Shown here: one piece after another, positions 21,822-31,503 of the stretch
Layout: every line of letters starts with the position of its first letter
Numbering within the stretch: the first letter of the stretch is position 1
Assembly (NCBI GenBank): GCA_017619585.1
Contig: JAFZSA010000023.1
Span: forward strand, 1-64,000
Direction: 5' to 3'
Source: Bacteroidaceae bacterium
Lineage (GTDB): Bacteria; Bacteroidota; Bacteroidia; Bacteroidales; Bacteroidaceae
DNA: 64,000 nucleotides
Position numbers and translations under genes: made by a program
Notes under the pieces: generated by a model
What the model was told of the DNA's origin: nothing
Databases searched by the model: none
Seen by the model: the letters and a program-made list of their open reading frames with translations, nothing else

Positions 21822-23534
21822 CTACTGATTTTGGCTTTGCAAAATGCTGTCAATAAGCTGTTCCCGTATCAGGCTGTCGGCAATCTGTTCTGCCCTGGCC
21901 CTCTCAATGGCTCTTTGCTGCTGAACATCTTCCTCTGCTTCCTGAGTCTGTCTTTCACGATTGCCCCAGGTAAGCTCGTAATAGCCCTTGTTGATTTCGC
22001 GCCTGTCTGAATCATAGATAAAGAGGAAGGTGTAAAGGTGACCTTCTTGCTGGTTTCCGTCGAACTCGGAATACTGCTGCGTGGGGTAGATCACGGCATA
22101 GGAAGGTTCTCCCTTCAGAGCATGCTGGTTGATTCGGACAAAGAAATACTCCTGTTGCTTATTGGCATAAGCATTGGTAATCAGGATGGTACTGTCTTGC
22201 TTGTTGACCCTGAAGCACAGATCGCTGCCTTCGCTTCCATACCAGTCCTTGACTACGTAGCTGCTGTCATCCATGGCTATAAGTTCCGTTGAGGTGGGGT
22301 CCTCATTGGTACAATTCCACATTGACGTCTGAACATTCCATGCAGGGGAGGGTTGGAACAAGGTAGTAAGATACATTATGGTTATGTAAAGCCAATGGGC
22401 GATGACACCTGCACCTATACCTCCGACAATCTGACTAATGAAGTCCTTTACAAGCAGTTTGCGGTAACCCATGGAGTCAAGCATAGCAGTATGGGTGGAA
22501 AGGAATCCGCTCCAGCACATACCCATTGCTGTAAACACGGCTACGGCATTATCGTTGATGATACCTTTAGCAGTAAACTCGGGAATTAGGCTTAAGGCTG
22601 CTCCTACAGCTCCCAAGGCTGTAATGGGGAAGGCAATAAGCTCAGGAGCCGTAAAACCGAATAGCCATTCAAATATGGTATTCAGCTTACTTGCCAACAA
22701 GGGTAGAAGTCCACAGCCCTGATATGCCTCGCCTGTATATACTATAATGTCATGTCCGTTGGAATCTACGCCTTCAACACTGCCTCCGAAGGTAAACATC
22801 ATCACCATGGTACAGATGATGATAACGCCGGGGATGATGGCAAGACCGATCTCCACGCCAGACTTTCCTCCGTCTAACAGCGCATTGAGGGTTCTGATGA
22901 AAGTGTTCGGTTTTTCTTCCTCTTCCGTTTCCTGTTTCCGTTCTTGTTCAAGGATTTCCCTTTCCTCGGGCGAAATGGCATCTTGCGTACGATACTCGGG
23001 GTATTTCTTGCAGATGAAGTGCTGCATAAGACGGGTGGCTATGATGCCACCGCAGGCAGCGCCTATAAGTCCGATGAAGGGGGCAGCAAAGTACCCTTGT
23101 CCGATCATGAATACAACAACCAGAAGTCCCATGCCGAATGCTGTACCGAAGTTGGCAAGAGAGATATACTGATAAACCTTGAAGTATTTGGCGAACTGCT
23201 TGTTCTTGCTCAGGGTTATGATGGCAGGATTATCGCTCAGGAAGGTCATTATACTTGCCACAACAGCCACTCCAGGCATATTATACAAGGGGCGCATAAC
23301 ATGTCTTAGCATTTTCTGCAATAAGTCAACCACACCGAACTCTGTCAGAATCTTGCCAAGGGCTCCAGTAAGCACACACATACTCATGAGATAAAATACT
23401 GTATTGAGGAGCAGCCCATGAGCTGTCTTCATAATTGTATTCAGCATGTTTGTCATTCCCATGACACTACCCAGGTATCCAAATAGCGTTACGATGACAA
23501 GAAGGCAGATAATTCCTTTAGGTATTCTTTTCAT
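21822..23534 (-). CDS. Gate-domain (nucleoside-recognition/SpmA-SpmB-like) membrane protein
   Basis: 570 residues. Residues 1 to about 400 hold many membrane helices with two Gate-type halves (TFLSDNPAIITLSKNKQFAKYF; LNALLDGGKSGVEIGLAIIPGVIIICTM), seen in nucleoside transporters and YjiH-like proteins. The part after about 400 is soluble, with PAWNVQTSMWNCTNEDPTSTEL and a C-terminal coiled coil rich in Glu/Arg (about 530-570), an extension not usual in the family. Substrate unknown. It is 81 nt downstream of the outer-membrane protein gene on the same strand. Confidence 0.75.
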   Translation of the reverse strand: MKRIPKGIICLLVIVTLFGYLGSVMGMTNMLNTIMKTAHGLLLNTVFYLMSMCVLTGALGKILTEFGVVDLLQKMLRHVMRPLYNMPGVAVVASIMTFLSDNPAIITLSKNKQFAKYFKVYQYISLANFGTAFGMGLLVVVFMIGQGYFAAPFIGLIGAACGGIIATRLMQHFICKKYPEYRTQDAISPEEREILEQERKQETEEEEKPNTFIRTLNALLDGGKSGVEIGLAIIPGVIIICTMVMMFTFGGSVEGVDSNGHDIIVYTGEAYQGCGLLPLLASKLNTIFEWLFGFTAPELIAFPITALGAVGAALSLIPEFTAKGIINDNAVAVFTAMGMCWSGFLSTHTAMLDSMGYRKLLVKDFISQIVGGIGAGVIAHWLYITIMYLTTLFQPSPAWNVQTSMWNCTNEDPTSTELIAMDDSSYVVKDWYGSEGSDLCFRVNKQDSTILITNAYANKQQEYFFVRINQHALKGEPSYAVIYPTQQYSEFDGNQQEGHLYTFLFIYDSDRREINKGYYELTWGNRERQTQEAEEDVQQQRAIERARAEQIADSLIREQLIDSILQSQNQ

Positions 23535-23615
23535 TAAAATTTGTGTCTATTTTCTTTTGTTTAGATTCAAAGTTTATGCGATGCTTTATTCCTAACGTCA
23601 ACACGCCTGTAACTG

Positions 23616-24401
23616 TTAGAAAATTTTACCGCAGATTCGGATGTTCAGGACGGGGTAGACCTTGATTTTGCTGATGACCTTAATTACCCCGCCATCCTTA
23701 CCGTTCAAGTCCTGCTTTGAAAGTGAGACTCCATTATGGTCTATAACTTCGGGAGTACCCCAGAACATGGCACCAAGATCAAATTTAACGCCAACACGTC
23801 TCTTGGGAACAGCTCTTCCAAAGCCTAAGCCGACATACGGCTTGAAGGATTTTGTCTTTAATGTAGCCTTGATATTACCTTGGGCATCCGGGGTGAGCAG
23901 ATAATCTCCCAGTTCAAGTCCCAATTGATAAGGTATATTGTTGGCCATCATGAATTCGTTTGCACGATTGACAGCCATCAATTGCTGGTCTTCGGTATTG
24001 TAAACTTCTATAACATCCTCTCCACCAAAATATGCACCTGCAGTAATATGAAAACTGCTGATGGGAATGGGGTAGAAGTTGACAAGTGCTTTGCCGTTTA
24101 ACATAACCAGCTTACCTTGGATAGGTACATTGTCGATATTAACAGGTTCAGGAAGATACTGGTTTATGATGCTTGTGGGTAAATTAAAGTGTAAATCAGT
24201 ATTATATTTGAATCTTGGCATGATGCTGACGCCAGCCTCAATATCAAAGAACTTTGTTACGGGCATTGCTATGTCAGCTCCAACGCCAGCTGTTCCTACA
24301 TTTGCACCTACTGACAGGTGATTGAGCACCCTTAAACCAAGTGCGTTTGCTTCTACTGTGAATGCCATGGCGGCAATTACAACCAATAATGCTTTTTTCA
24401 T
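23616..24401 (-). CDS. Outer-membrane beta-barrel-like protein
   Basis: 261 residues from the chosen start MKKALLVVIAAMAFTVEANA, a clean signal peptide; the longer in-frame start at 24491 would lie within the upstream ABC ATPase gene and bury this signal, so it is rejected. The mature part alternates short hydrophobic strands (VGANVGTAGVGADIAM, FHITAGAYFGGEDVI, FKPYVGLGFGRAVPK, GVKFDLGAMFWG) and ends in Phe (IRICGKIF), typical of outer-membrane barrels. Function unknown. It follows the ABC ATPase by 28 nt and may be in the same transcript. Confidence 0.75.
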   Translation of the reverse strand: MKKALLVVIAAMAFTVEANALGLRVLNHLSVGANVGTAGVGADIAMPVTKFFDIEAGVSIMPRFKYNTDLHFNLPTSIINQYLPEPVNIDNVPIQGKLVMLNGKALVNFYPIPISSFHITAGAYFGGEDVIEVYNTEDQQLMAVNRANEFMMANNIPYQLGLELGDYLLTPDAQGNIKATLKTKSFKPYVGLGFGRAVPKRRVGVKFDLGAMFWGTPEVIDHNGVSLSKQDLNGKDGGVIKVISKIKVYPVLNIRICGKIF

Positions 24402-24429
24402 ATTACAGGTGAATGTGTTTATTTTATTG

Positions 24430-25149
24430 TTAGTCTGTAACTTGGAAGTAATCCTCCAGCTCTCTTTGTGCCTGACCGTCGCTATTGTCAATGTCCCTGA
24501 TTATTACGCCATGCTCCAAAAGTGCGATTCTTGGACAGATATCAACGGTGTGCTGCAAGTTGTGGCTGCTGACCAGGATTGTAGCTTTGGTTTCCTCGTT
24601 GTATTTCTTGAGAAGGTGCTTGATAGCACTCTGACTGCTGGGATCCAGAAAGTTGAAAGGCTCGTCCAGAATTAGAATCTGTGGTTGCAGCAACATGGCT
24701 GCCATAATGCCCACTTTCTGCTTGTTACCGGCAGAAAGGTTACGGATGAACTTCTTCTGTCCCAGAATCTCGTCGGCCATGAAGTGTTGGAACTTATCAA
24801 GGAATTGCTGCAGTTCTTCCGGACTCTTTCCGCTAATACGGGCAATGAACTGGAAGTACTCGTCGGGGGTGAGATAGTCAATCAGGAAACTGTCATCTAC
24901 AAAGGCACCTGTCCAGTCTTTCCATTCCTCTGTCTCAGCTACATTGATATCTAATGAGGCATCAGCCATTCTAACTGTTCCTTCATCAGCCTTAATAAGG
25001 TCAAGTATCAGGCGGAAGAGAGTACTCTTGCCGGCACCGTTGTTGCCTACAAGACCTAATATCTCGCCACCATGAATTCTGAAGCTGTCAATGTTGACGG
25101 CAACTTTCTCTCCAAAATTCTTTTTTAAGTTCTGTATGATGATGTCCAT
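24430..25149 (-). CDS. ABC transporter ATP-binding protein
   Basis: 239-residue nucleotide-binding subunit with Walker A GNNGAGKST (about 36-44), signature LSAGNKQKVGIMAAML (about 138), Walker B ILILDEPFNFLDP (about 160) and H-loop VSSHNLQ. It starts 18 nt after the DUF5687 membrane protein, its likely permease partner. Together they form an ABC-2-type exporter whose substrate cannot be read from sequence. Confidence 0.88.
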   Translation of the reverse strand: MDIIIQNLKKNFGEKVAVNIDSFRIHGGEILGLVGNNGAGKSTLFRLILDLIKADEGTVRMADASLDINVAETEEWKDWTGAFVDDSFLIDYLTPDEYFQFIARISGKSPEELQQFLDKFQHFMADEILGQKKFIRNLSAGNKQKVGIMAAMLLQPQILILDEPFNFLDPSSQSAIKHLLKKYNEETKATILVSSHNLQHTVDICPRIALLEHGVIIRDIDNSDGQAQRELEDYFQVTD

Positions 25150-25167
25150 ATATATACCTAATTATAT

Positions 25168-26667
25168 TTATGAGTTTCTTGATGCTCTGAAGCCTTCCAT
25201 GTTAATGTATCGACGAGTCATAAATCTCTGGTAAATGTTCCTGAGCCAGATTTTATGAGTGGCGATACCTATACTACCTAAGCAAATCAGGAAAATATAT
25301 CCCCATGTCTCGCCAAGAAGTATGACAGAAAGTCTTTCTATTCCGATTGGCAAGAACATAACAAGCATTGAAACAATTTGTTGTGTAGCGTTACCTTGTT
25401 TGCCTGTAATTTTCTGATTCAGGGGTAAGGTGTCTTTGTTATATACAGCCATTTGAAATAAGATTGGATATAGGACACCTACGGTAAAGAAGAGATAACC
25501 AATATTCATCCATATGGATAGTTTGCCAATTGCTATTAACGGGATAAAGAGGATTGGAGGAATAATAAGTAAGAGGGAGTTGAAATAGTATTTTGCGCGT
25601 AACAATTGATAAATACTCTCTTTGCGGCTCATTAGTCCGTCTATGTAATTTCCTTCGTGACACATAATGCTGATTAGTGTCATCATTCCCAATACAATAT
25701 AGTTGTACAAACAGACAAAGCTTTTTCCTAGTCCACTACTATAGGCATCGGTAAAGTACATCATAATGCAGAACATCAGCATTAAGCCGATTCCCATTGC
25801 AAATTGCATCTTAACGGTCTTATTACGCGTTCTCATGCGTACTTCCAACTTCAGGTACTCGCCAATACAACCATAACGGTCCAGGAAGGACATCTTGGCT
25901 GTTTTCTTAACCTCTACTTCTTCTTTCTTGCTTATCTCGTTGTAAACCATTGCGTTTTGCAAGAGAAAGTTTGCGTAATAGAGCATTCCTATAACAGCAA
26001 AAACTACCAAGAGATATAGTATCTTCCAATTAGCAAAGGCATCGAGAAGTATTGTGCAAGGCATGTCTAACCAGTTGTGGTCGGGTACAGCCATAGCAGC
26101 TATGACAGCTCCGTGTACAGCAATCGGTAACAGAATCCATGCCATGTGCTTGGTGAGCAAAGTACGCACGAACAGATAACAGAATCCATTAGCAATACAG
26201 AGTAGCCACCAGCCCAATAGCCATCCGGCTAATCTTACCCATCCGAATGGAACTGCAATTGCAATAAGTCCGAACGGGACAAGCATGAATCCCCAATACA
26301 GATTTCCAAGGCTGAAACCAGATCTGACAAGGTAGACATGCATAAGAAATGACCGGCGTATAGGCAATAGGGTATATGGCTTAGCCTGATTGACTGGTGT
26401 ATCCTGCATGATGAATCGCACCCAGAAATCAATTAAGAGTACAATGGGGAACCATCCGTCTAATACATGGTATGCAGCTACACCATTATAGGCACCTTTC
26501 ATGCCAATGGCCAATGTCACTCCCATAAACAGAAGAATGGCAGCATAATACAGCCACATGAAGATAAGAAGGAACTTCATGAACCTGTTCTTATCAAACA
26601 TGGGATGCCTCCGCTCCTTCAGGCTCTCATTTTTGCGAAGTAACTTGTAGAGCTGGTATTTATTCAT
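25168..26667 (-). CDS. DUF5687-type membrane protein (ABC permease partner)
   Basis: 499 residues with about 10-12 hydrophobic helices and no signal peptide, fitting DUF5687, which accompanies ABC ATPases in Bacteroidetes. A soluble region with MSFLDRYGCIGEYLKLEVRMRTRNKTVK (about 265-292) resembles the coupling part of ABC-2 permeases. The start overlaps the end of trxB by eight bases. Confidence 0.72.
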   Translation of the reverse strand: MNKYQLYKLLRKNESLKERRHPMFDKNRFMKFLLIFMWLYYAAILLFMGVTLAIGMKGAYNGVAAYHVLDGWFPIVLLIDFWVRFIMQDTPVNQAKPYTLLPIRRSFLMHVYLVRSGFSLGNLYWGFMLVPFGLIAIAVPFGWVRLAGWLLGWWLLCIANGFCYLFVRTLLTKHMAWILLPIAVHGAVIAAMAVPDHNWLDMPCTILLDAFANWKILYLLVVFAVIGMLYYANFLLQNAMVYNEISKKEEVEVKKTAKMSFLDRYGCIGEYLKLEVRMRTRNKTVKMQFAMGIGLMLMFCIMMYFTDAYSSGLGKSFVCLYNYIVLGMMTLISIMCHEGNYIDGLMSRKESIYQLLRAKYYFNSLLLIIPPILFIPLIAIGKLSIWMNIGYLFFTVGVLYPILFQMAVYNKDTLPLNQKITGKQGNATQQIVSMLVMFLPIGIERLSVILLGETWGYIFLICLGSIGIATHKIWLRNIYQRFMTRRYINMEGFRASRNS

Positions 26668-27595
26668 TTTCCTTTATGAATTTCTCAGCCTCCATAGCGG
26701 CTTTTGCTCCTGATGCAGCAGCAACGATTGCCTGACGATAATGTGGGTCGGCAACATCACCTGCAGCATAGATTCCGGGAATGCCTGTGCGTGGAGAATA
26801 TCCCTCGGTGATGATATAGCCCTGCTCGTCGATTTTTACCCAGGGCAGGAACAACTCGCTATTGGGATGGTGACCTATGGCAAGGAAGAATCCGTCAATA
26901 GGTAAGTCGTATTTGCGTTCTTCTGCTTCACCTTTCTTATATATAAGGTGAGCACCTTCCACACCGTTTTCACCATAAAGGCCCAATGTGTTTGTCTCGA
27001 AGAGAATCTCTATCTTCTCGTTGTTCATTACCTTTTCCTGCATAATCTGACTGGCGCGAAGGAAAGGCTTTCTTACTATCAGATATACCTTGCTTGCCAA
27101 GCCTGCCAGATAGGTAGCCTCTTCGCAGGCCGTATCACCTCCACCAACAACGGCCACGACTTTCTTTCTGTAGAAGAAGCCGTCGCAAGTGGCGCAGGCA
27201 CTAACACCTTGACCCATATATTTCTGCTCATCGCTCAGTCCCAGGTATTTAGCACTGGCTCCTGTAGCAATGACAATGCTCTTAGCCTGAATCTCCTGAC
27301 CATCGTCAAGCCATACTTTATAGGGCTGTGAGCTAAGGTCTGTTTTTGTGACGATATTGCTTAGAATCTGTGCGCCAAATCTTTCTGTCTGTTGACGCAT
27401 ATTCTCCATAAGTTCGTTGGCATCTATTCCTTCGGGGAATCCTGGGAAATTCTCAACCTCTGTTGTGATTGTCAACTGTCCACCTGGCTGAATTCCTTCA
27501 ATAAGGAGAGGAGCCAATCCGGCACGTCCAGCATAGATACCTGCTGTGTATCCAGCAGGACCGCTTCCGATAATAAGTAATTTAGTCTGTATCAT
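26660..27595 (-). CDS. trxB: Thioredoxin reductase
   Basis: NADPH-dependent flavoenzyme that reduces thioredoxin in the cytoplasm; 311 residues, normal length. FAD site GSGPAGYTAGIYAGRAGL (about 10-27), redox pair CATCDG (Cys near 136 and 139), NADPH site VVGGGDTACEEATYL, and FAD motif GIYAAGDVAD near the C-terminus. It sits 15 nt after the LolA-like gene and overlaps the DUF5687 gene by eight bases. Confidence 0.95.
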   Translation of the reverse strand: MIQTKLLIIGSGPAGYTAGIYAGRAGLAPLLIEGIQPGGQLTITTEVENFPGFPEGIDANELMENMRQQTERFGAQILSNIVTKTDLSSQPYKVWLDDGQEIQAKSIVIATGASAKYLGLSDEQKYMGQGVSACATCDGFFYRKKVVAVVGGGDTACEEATYLAGLASKVYLIVRKPFLRASQIMQEKVMNNEKIEILFETNTLGLYGENGVEGAHLIYKKGEAEERKYDLPIDGFFLAIGHHPNSELFLPWVKIDEQGYIITEGYSPRTGIPGIYAAGDVADPHYRQAIVAAASGAKAAMEAEKFIKENE

Positions 27596-27610
27596 GTTGT
27601 TCTTTGTTTG

Positions 27611-28234
27611 TTATCTTAAATCTATGATTTCAACATTAGGGTATTCACTCTTTGGAAATTCAAAATCAGCATCTTTGAAATGCTTGTTTCCTTGTATGGA
27701 GTGAATACTAATACGGTTCCAAGTGTTGTCTTGGCGTACTCTGATGCAAAGCAGGGAATAATCACTCTTTGCAACATCGACGTATATTTCCTGAGCATTT
27801 GAATTAGATGAACGGGCTGTCAGATGTATCTCATAAACATCCTTTCCGCGCAATTGGGTCTGACGTGCCTTCATCTTATATCCTTTTTTGTATAGGTTCA
27901 GGAAAGAGTAGGGGTTCATGCTTGTCATCTCCCTCTCTGTAGGAGTGCTCACGTTTACTTCTCCGCTCTCAGGAATCAGGCTCCATTGTGTCTTTCCATT
28001 GTACCACATCTTCATCTCGTCTGTGGAAAGGCACATCTTCTTGCCTTGTAGCAATACGGTGCCATTCGTTTTTGCCTGTTCTGTCGTTCCACTAAAGGAT
28101 GTTGCTGTGAAACCGACCTTTACGTCTCCCATCTGCTTGATTCTTGCAGCGGTATCATCTAATATCTGTCGCGCATTCTGTGCAGATGCTGCCATTGAAA
28201 GCATGCACACAATGCAGGTAAGTATCTTCTTCAT
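27611..28234 (-). CDS. lolA: LolA-like outer-membrane lipoprotein carrier
   Basis: 207 residues with a signal peptide (about 1-18, ending ASAQ). ARQILDDTAARIKQMGDVKVGFTAT and WYNGKTQWSLIPESGEVNVSTP fit the LolA/LolB fold of the periplasmic carrier that moves lipoproteins from inner to outer membrane. The gene lies 19 nt after ftsK, an arrangement I recall from other Bacteroidales. True LolA function is likely but not proven, since the family is divergent. Confidence 0.82.
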   Translation of the reverse strand: MKKILTCIVCMLSMAASAQNARQILDDTAARIKQMGDVKVGFTATSFSGTTEQAKTNGTVLLQGKKMCLSTDEMKMWYNGKTQWSLIPESGEVNVSTPTEREMTSMNPYSFLNLYKKGYKMKARQTQLRGKDVYEIHLTARSSNSNAQEIYVDVAKSDYSLLCIRVRQDNTWNRISIHSIQGNKHFKDADFEFPKSEYPNVEIIDLR

Positions 28235-28253
28235 TTTTGTTTTTTTGAGTTGA

Positions 28254-30764
28254 TTATCCTAAGTTATCCAATCTGAACTGCAGGTCTTCTTCGCTGACGC
28301 AAAGAACCTCGCGTGGTTTACTGCCTTTGGCAGGACCAACAATGCCAACCTTTTCCAACTGGTCCATTAGTCGGCCAGCTCTGTTATATCCGATGCTGAA
28401 CTTACGCTGAATCATACTGGTACTACCACTCTGTTCAAGAACGACCATACGTGCCACTTCGTTGAACATGGGATCAAGATGATTCAAGTCCACATCCGGT
28501 CCGTCTCCGTCTTCACAGCCTTCCATAGGAACTTCAGGCAGGGGGAATGGTGCATTGTAACTCTGCTGGCAAGCAATATAGGATGTAATATCCTCCACCT
28601 CGGGCGTATCAACGAAAGCGCACTGCACACGAACAGGGTCGTTGCCAGAGAGGAACAACATATCACCTTTTCCAATCAACTGGTTGGCACCGGTACGGTC
28701 AAGGATGGTCTTACTATCGATAGAGCTGGCAACCTTGAATGCCAATCGGGCAGGGAAGTTGGCCTTAATAGTACCTGTTATGATGTTTGTGGTCGGACGT
28801 TGGGTGGCAATAATCATGTGGATACCTACGGCACGAGCCAACTGGGCAATACGTGCAATGGGTAACTCGATTTCCTTGCCTGCCGTCATAATCAGGTCTC
28901 CGAACTCGTCAATTATAACTACGATATACGGCATGAATTTATGTCCGTTCTCCGGATTCAACTGACGGTCCTTGAACTTCTGGTTGTATTCCTTTACGTT
29001 TCTCGCTCTGGCCTTCTTCAGCAAATCATAACGGGTATCCATCTCCACACAGAGGCTCTTAAGTGTCTGGATAACTTTGTTGACATCTGTAATGATGGGC
29101 TCTTCCGTACCTTCGTTGCCTTCTACCTGTGCCAGGAAGTGGTTGACTATTGGATTATAAACGCTAAACTCCACCTTCTTAGGGTCAACCATTACAAATT
29201 TCAGTTCAGCAGGATGCTTCTTGTACAACAAAGATGTAATGATGGCATTCAATCCTACAGATTTACCCTGACCTGTGGCACCTGCAACCAACAGGTGAGG
29301 CATCTTGGCCAAGTCAACCATAAAGACCTCGTTGGTAATGGTCTTGCCGAGTGCCATTGGCAATTCGAAATCCGTCTCTTGGAACTTGCGGCTGTTGATG
29401 ACGCTTTCCATTGATACCATCTGTGGCTTTGCGTTGGGGACTTCTATACCAATGGTTCCCTTGCCAGGGATGGGAGCAATGATACGTATTCCCAATGCAC
29501 TTAGACTTAGGGCGATATCATCTTCCAAACCACGTATCCTACTGATACGAATACCAGGTGCAGGAGTTATCTCATAGAGCGTGATAGTTGGTCCGATGGT
29601 TGCCTTGATACTTGAAATCTCAACGCCAAAGTATGAAAGAACCTTGATGATTTTGTTTTTGTTTGCCTGTTGTTCCTCCATGTCAACATTCGACTGGATG
29701 TTGTCATAGTGCTTAAGCAAATCAAGGGTGGGGTATTTGTAATGCTCCAAATCCAACTTCGGGTCGTATGGTTCAAGGGCACCTTCCTTGGTGGTATCGG
29801 CCTTTTCGGGGTCTTCTCCCACAACAACCTTCATGTCATCGGCAGGGTTTGCAAATTCCAGGGGCAATGCCTGTTCACCAAGTTTCAATGGAATTTCTGT
29901 CTCGCCAGTTGTGTTGCCAAAATCTATGGTGGTAGCCGTCTTTGATGGCTCGTCTTCAAAAGGAATGGTGTTTTCCACCTTTAATCCTACTTCCTCGCTT
30001 GTTGAGAGTGTTTCTTCTTCGTACTCTTCTTCCTCTTCATCGTCTCCTTCTACCCCTTCTTGGCCGTCAGATATTGCAGCTAGTTTGTTCTTTTCGTTTC
30101 TGTTAACAATCTTGCGAATTGCGGTTATAGCCTCATCGCTAAGATAAAAGACATACAGAAGAGCTGTGATAGCCAATGTGATTAATGCTCCGAATTTCCC
30201 CACCTTCTCTATAAGCAAGGAAATCTCGTTGTTTCCTATCATTCCGCCCCAATTGATATAGCTGTTATTCATTGTGTCGAAATGTATTTGCAGAAATGCC
30301 ATAAAGGAGGAAATCCATATCATCAGGATCATGCAGTTCAGGAACCATTTGTGCAAGCGTACCTTTATGGTGCCCATGATACGTATTCCTGTTGCTATCA
30401 GCAATACAGGAATAAGTATTGATGCAACACCAAATGTGTTATCCATTAACCAGTACGCAATATAAAATCCAATATTTCCCAGCCAGTTCGTGGCAGGTAA
30501 ATCTGGATGGTTTACCAGTTTCTGATCTTCTGCTCCCGTAAAAAAATGAGAAAATAAGGCAAGAAATATGCAGAGAGAGATACTCGCCAAGATAAATCCC
30601 CACACAAACTTTATGTTGTCTTTGTGCTCGGAATTTTTATCTGCATTTATGTCCGTATCGTTCTTGATACTTTTTTTGAACCAATTGAATGCGTTCGTAA
30701 TAGAACTGCCATTTGGAGACGTGTTATTATTCTTGTATTTTTTATTGCTCTTCTTCGAGGCCAT
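28254..30764 (-). CDS. ftsK: DNA translocase FtsK
   Basis: Septal DNA pump that clears and resolves chromosomes at division. 836 residues: about four N-terminal membrane helices (50-215), a variable acidic linker rich in Glu (about 230-330), the alpha/beta motor with Walker A GATGQGKSVGLN (near 493) and Walker B VVIIDEFGDLIM (near 610), and a C-terminal winged helix (RKFSIGYNRAGRLMDQLEKVGIVG) that reads polar KOPS-like sites. First gene of a minus-strand run to at least trxB; a TAAATTTG element lies about 30 nt upstream. Confidence 0.95.
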   Translation of the reverse strand: MASKKSNKKYKNNNTSPNGSSITNAFNWFKKSIKNDTDINADKNSEHKDNIKFVWGFILASISLCIFLALFSHFFTGAEDQKLVNHPDLPATNWLGNIGFYIAYWLMDNTFGVASILIPVLLIATGIRIMGTIKVRLHKWFLNCMILMIWISSFMAFLQIHFDTMNNSYINWGGMIGNNEISLLIEKVGKFGALITLAITALLYVFYLSDEAITAIRKIVNRNEKNKLAAISDGQEGVEGDDEEEEEYEEETLSTSEEVGLKVENTIPFEDEPSKTATTIDFGNTTGETEIPLKLGEQALPLEFANPADDMKVVVGEDPEKADTTKEGALEPYDPKLDLEHYKYPTLDLLKHYDNIQSNVDMEEQQANKNKIIKVLSYFGVEISSIKATIGPTITLYEITPAPGIRISRIRGLEDDIALSLSALGIRIIAPIPGKGTIGIEVPNAKPQMVSMESVINSRKFQETDFELPMALGKTITNEVFMVDLAKMPHLLVAGATGQGKSVGLNAIITSLLYKKHPAELKFVMVDPKKVEFSVYNPIVNHFLAQVEGNEGTEEPIITDVNKVIQTLKSLCVEMDTRYDLLKKARARNVKEYNQKFKDRQLNPENGHKFMPYIVVIIDEFGDLIMTAGKEIELPIARIAQLARAVGIHMIIATQRPTTNIITGTIKANFPARLAFKVASSIDSKTILDRTGANQLIGKGDMLFLSGNDPVRVQCAFVDTPEVEDITSYIACQQSYNAPFPLPEVPMEGCEDGDGPDVDLNHLDPMFNEVARMVVLEQSGSTSMIQRKFSIGYNRAGRLMDQLEKVGIVGPAKGSKPREVLCVSEEDLQFRLDNLG

Positions 30765-30793
30765 ATTTGATTCTTTATAAAATAAAACGTCTG

Positions 30794-30801
30794 CAAATTT
30801 A
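30794..30801 (-). promoter_or_regulatory. -7 element TAAATTTG for ftsK
   Basis: Perfect TAnnTTTG on the minus strand, 29 nt upstream of the ftsK start. A convincing -33 TTG at 19-21 nt is not visible. Confidence 0.5.
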
Positions 30802-30843
30802 GTGTAATTTCTTCAATTAATGCTTAATTTGGAGGTTTTTTTG

Positions 30844-30851
30844 TAACTTTG
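30844..30851 (+). promoter_or_regulatory. Upstream -7 element TAACTTTG (second promoter candidate)
   Basis: Perfect TAnnTTTG on the plus strand, 82 nt upstream of the one at 30926. It lacks a well-spaced -33 element. If active it would give a second, longer leader for the 31-42 kb operon. Confidence 0.35.
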
Positions 30852-30902
30852 CAATAAAAGTTGCGAACTTACCTTGTCTTGGCAAAAAAAAGAATGAATT
30901 CT

Positions 30903-30933
30903 TTTGTTCTGCTCTTGACTTTTCGTAACTTTG
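30903..30933 (+). promoter_or_regulatory. Promoter of the 31-42 kb operon
   Basis: -33 TTTG (30903-30906), 19-nt spacer and -7 TAACTTTG (30926-30933), a near-ideal Bacteroidetes promoter, 24 nt before the DUF5063 start codon. Confidence 0.8.
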
Positions 30934-30957
30934 CAGACAAAATAGAGTAATGTTTAA

Positions 30958-31503
30958 ATGAAGAATAAAACAGAGAATCCCATATATTCGCATAACACAT
31001 TGGAATTTGTCACAGTCTCTGCAGAATATTGTGCATATCTTGAACAGCTGGCGGGAAAAACAAGAAGCGAATTTATTGCAACTATGCAAAAACTTCTGCC
31101 TCTGCTTTACCTAAAGGCACAAATGCTTCCGCAAGTTGAGAGTGAAGGAAATTTCCTTCCTGATGATCAGGTTACAGAAGATGACTATAACTGGATACGA
31201 AATTCTGTATATGAAATTATGAAAGAGGCTGATGACTACGAGGACCTTGTTTATGACGAGGGAATGCAGACAGAAGAAAGTCAATGGAAGACTATAAGTG
31301 AAGGTGTAGCTGATATGTATCAGGCTCTCAGGAACTTTGTTTCTGCCTACCAACAGCGTGTTGAAGATTGTATGCTTGATGCACTATGGTGTGTAAAGGA
31401 CAATTTCGAATTATATTGGGGACAGAATCTTGTTGACACACTTAAACAGTTGCACAAGATTCGTTATGTATTGAACAGCGGTTCTGATGAAGAAGATTTA
31501 TAG
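30958..31503 (+). CDS. DUF5063 family protein
   Basis: 181 residues, predicted all-helical and acidic, with no signal peptide. HNTLEFVTVSAEYCAYLEQLAGKTRSEF and MQKLLPLLYLKAQMLP match DUF5063, a conserved Bacteroidetes family of unknown function. First gene of a long plus-strand run; it overlaps the RNase D-like gene by 17 bases, so the two are likely co-translated. The repeated association suggests a role linked to RNA or nucleic acid processing, but this is only context. Confidence 0.8.
   Translation: MKNKTENPIYSHNTLEFVTVSAEYCAYLEQLAGKTRSEFIATMQKLLPLLYLKAQMLPQVESEGNFLPDDQVTEDDYNWIRNSVYEIMKEADDYEDLVYDEGMQTEESQWKTISEGVADMYQALRNFVSAYQQRVEDCMLDALWCVKDNFELYWGQNLVDTLKQLHKIRYVLNSGSDEEDL

Noticed and set aside
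23616..24491. Longer N-terminus for the outer-membrane protein (start at 24491)
   Set aside because: It would overlap the upstream ATPase gene and bury a clean signal peptide that begins at 24401.
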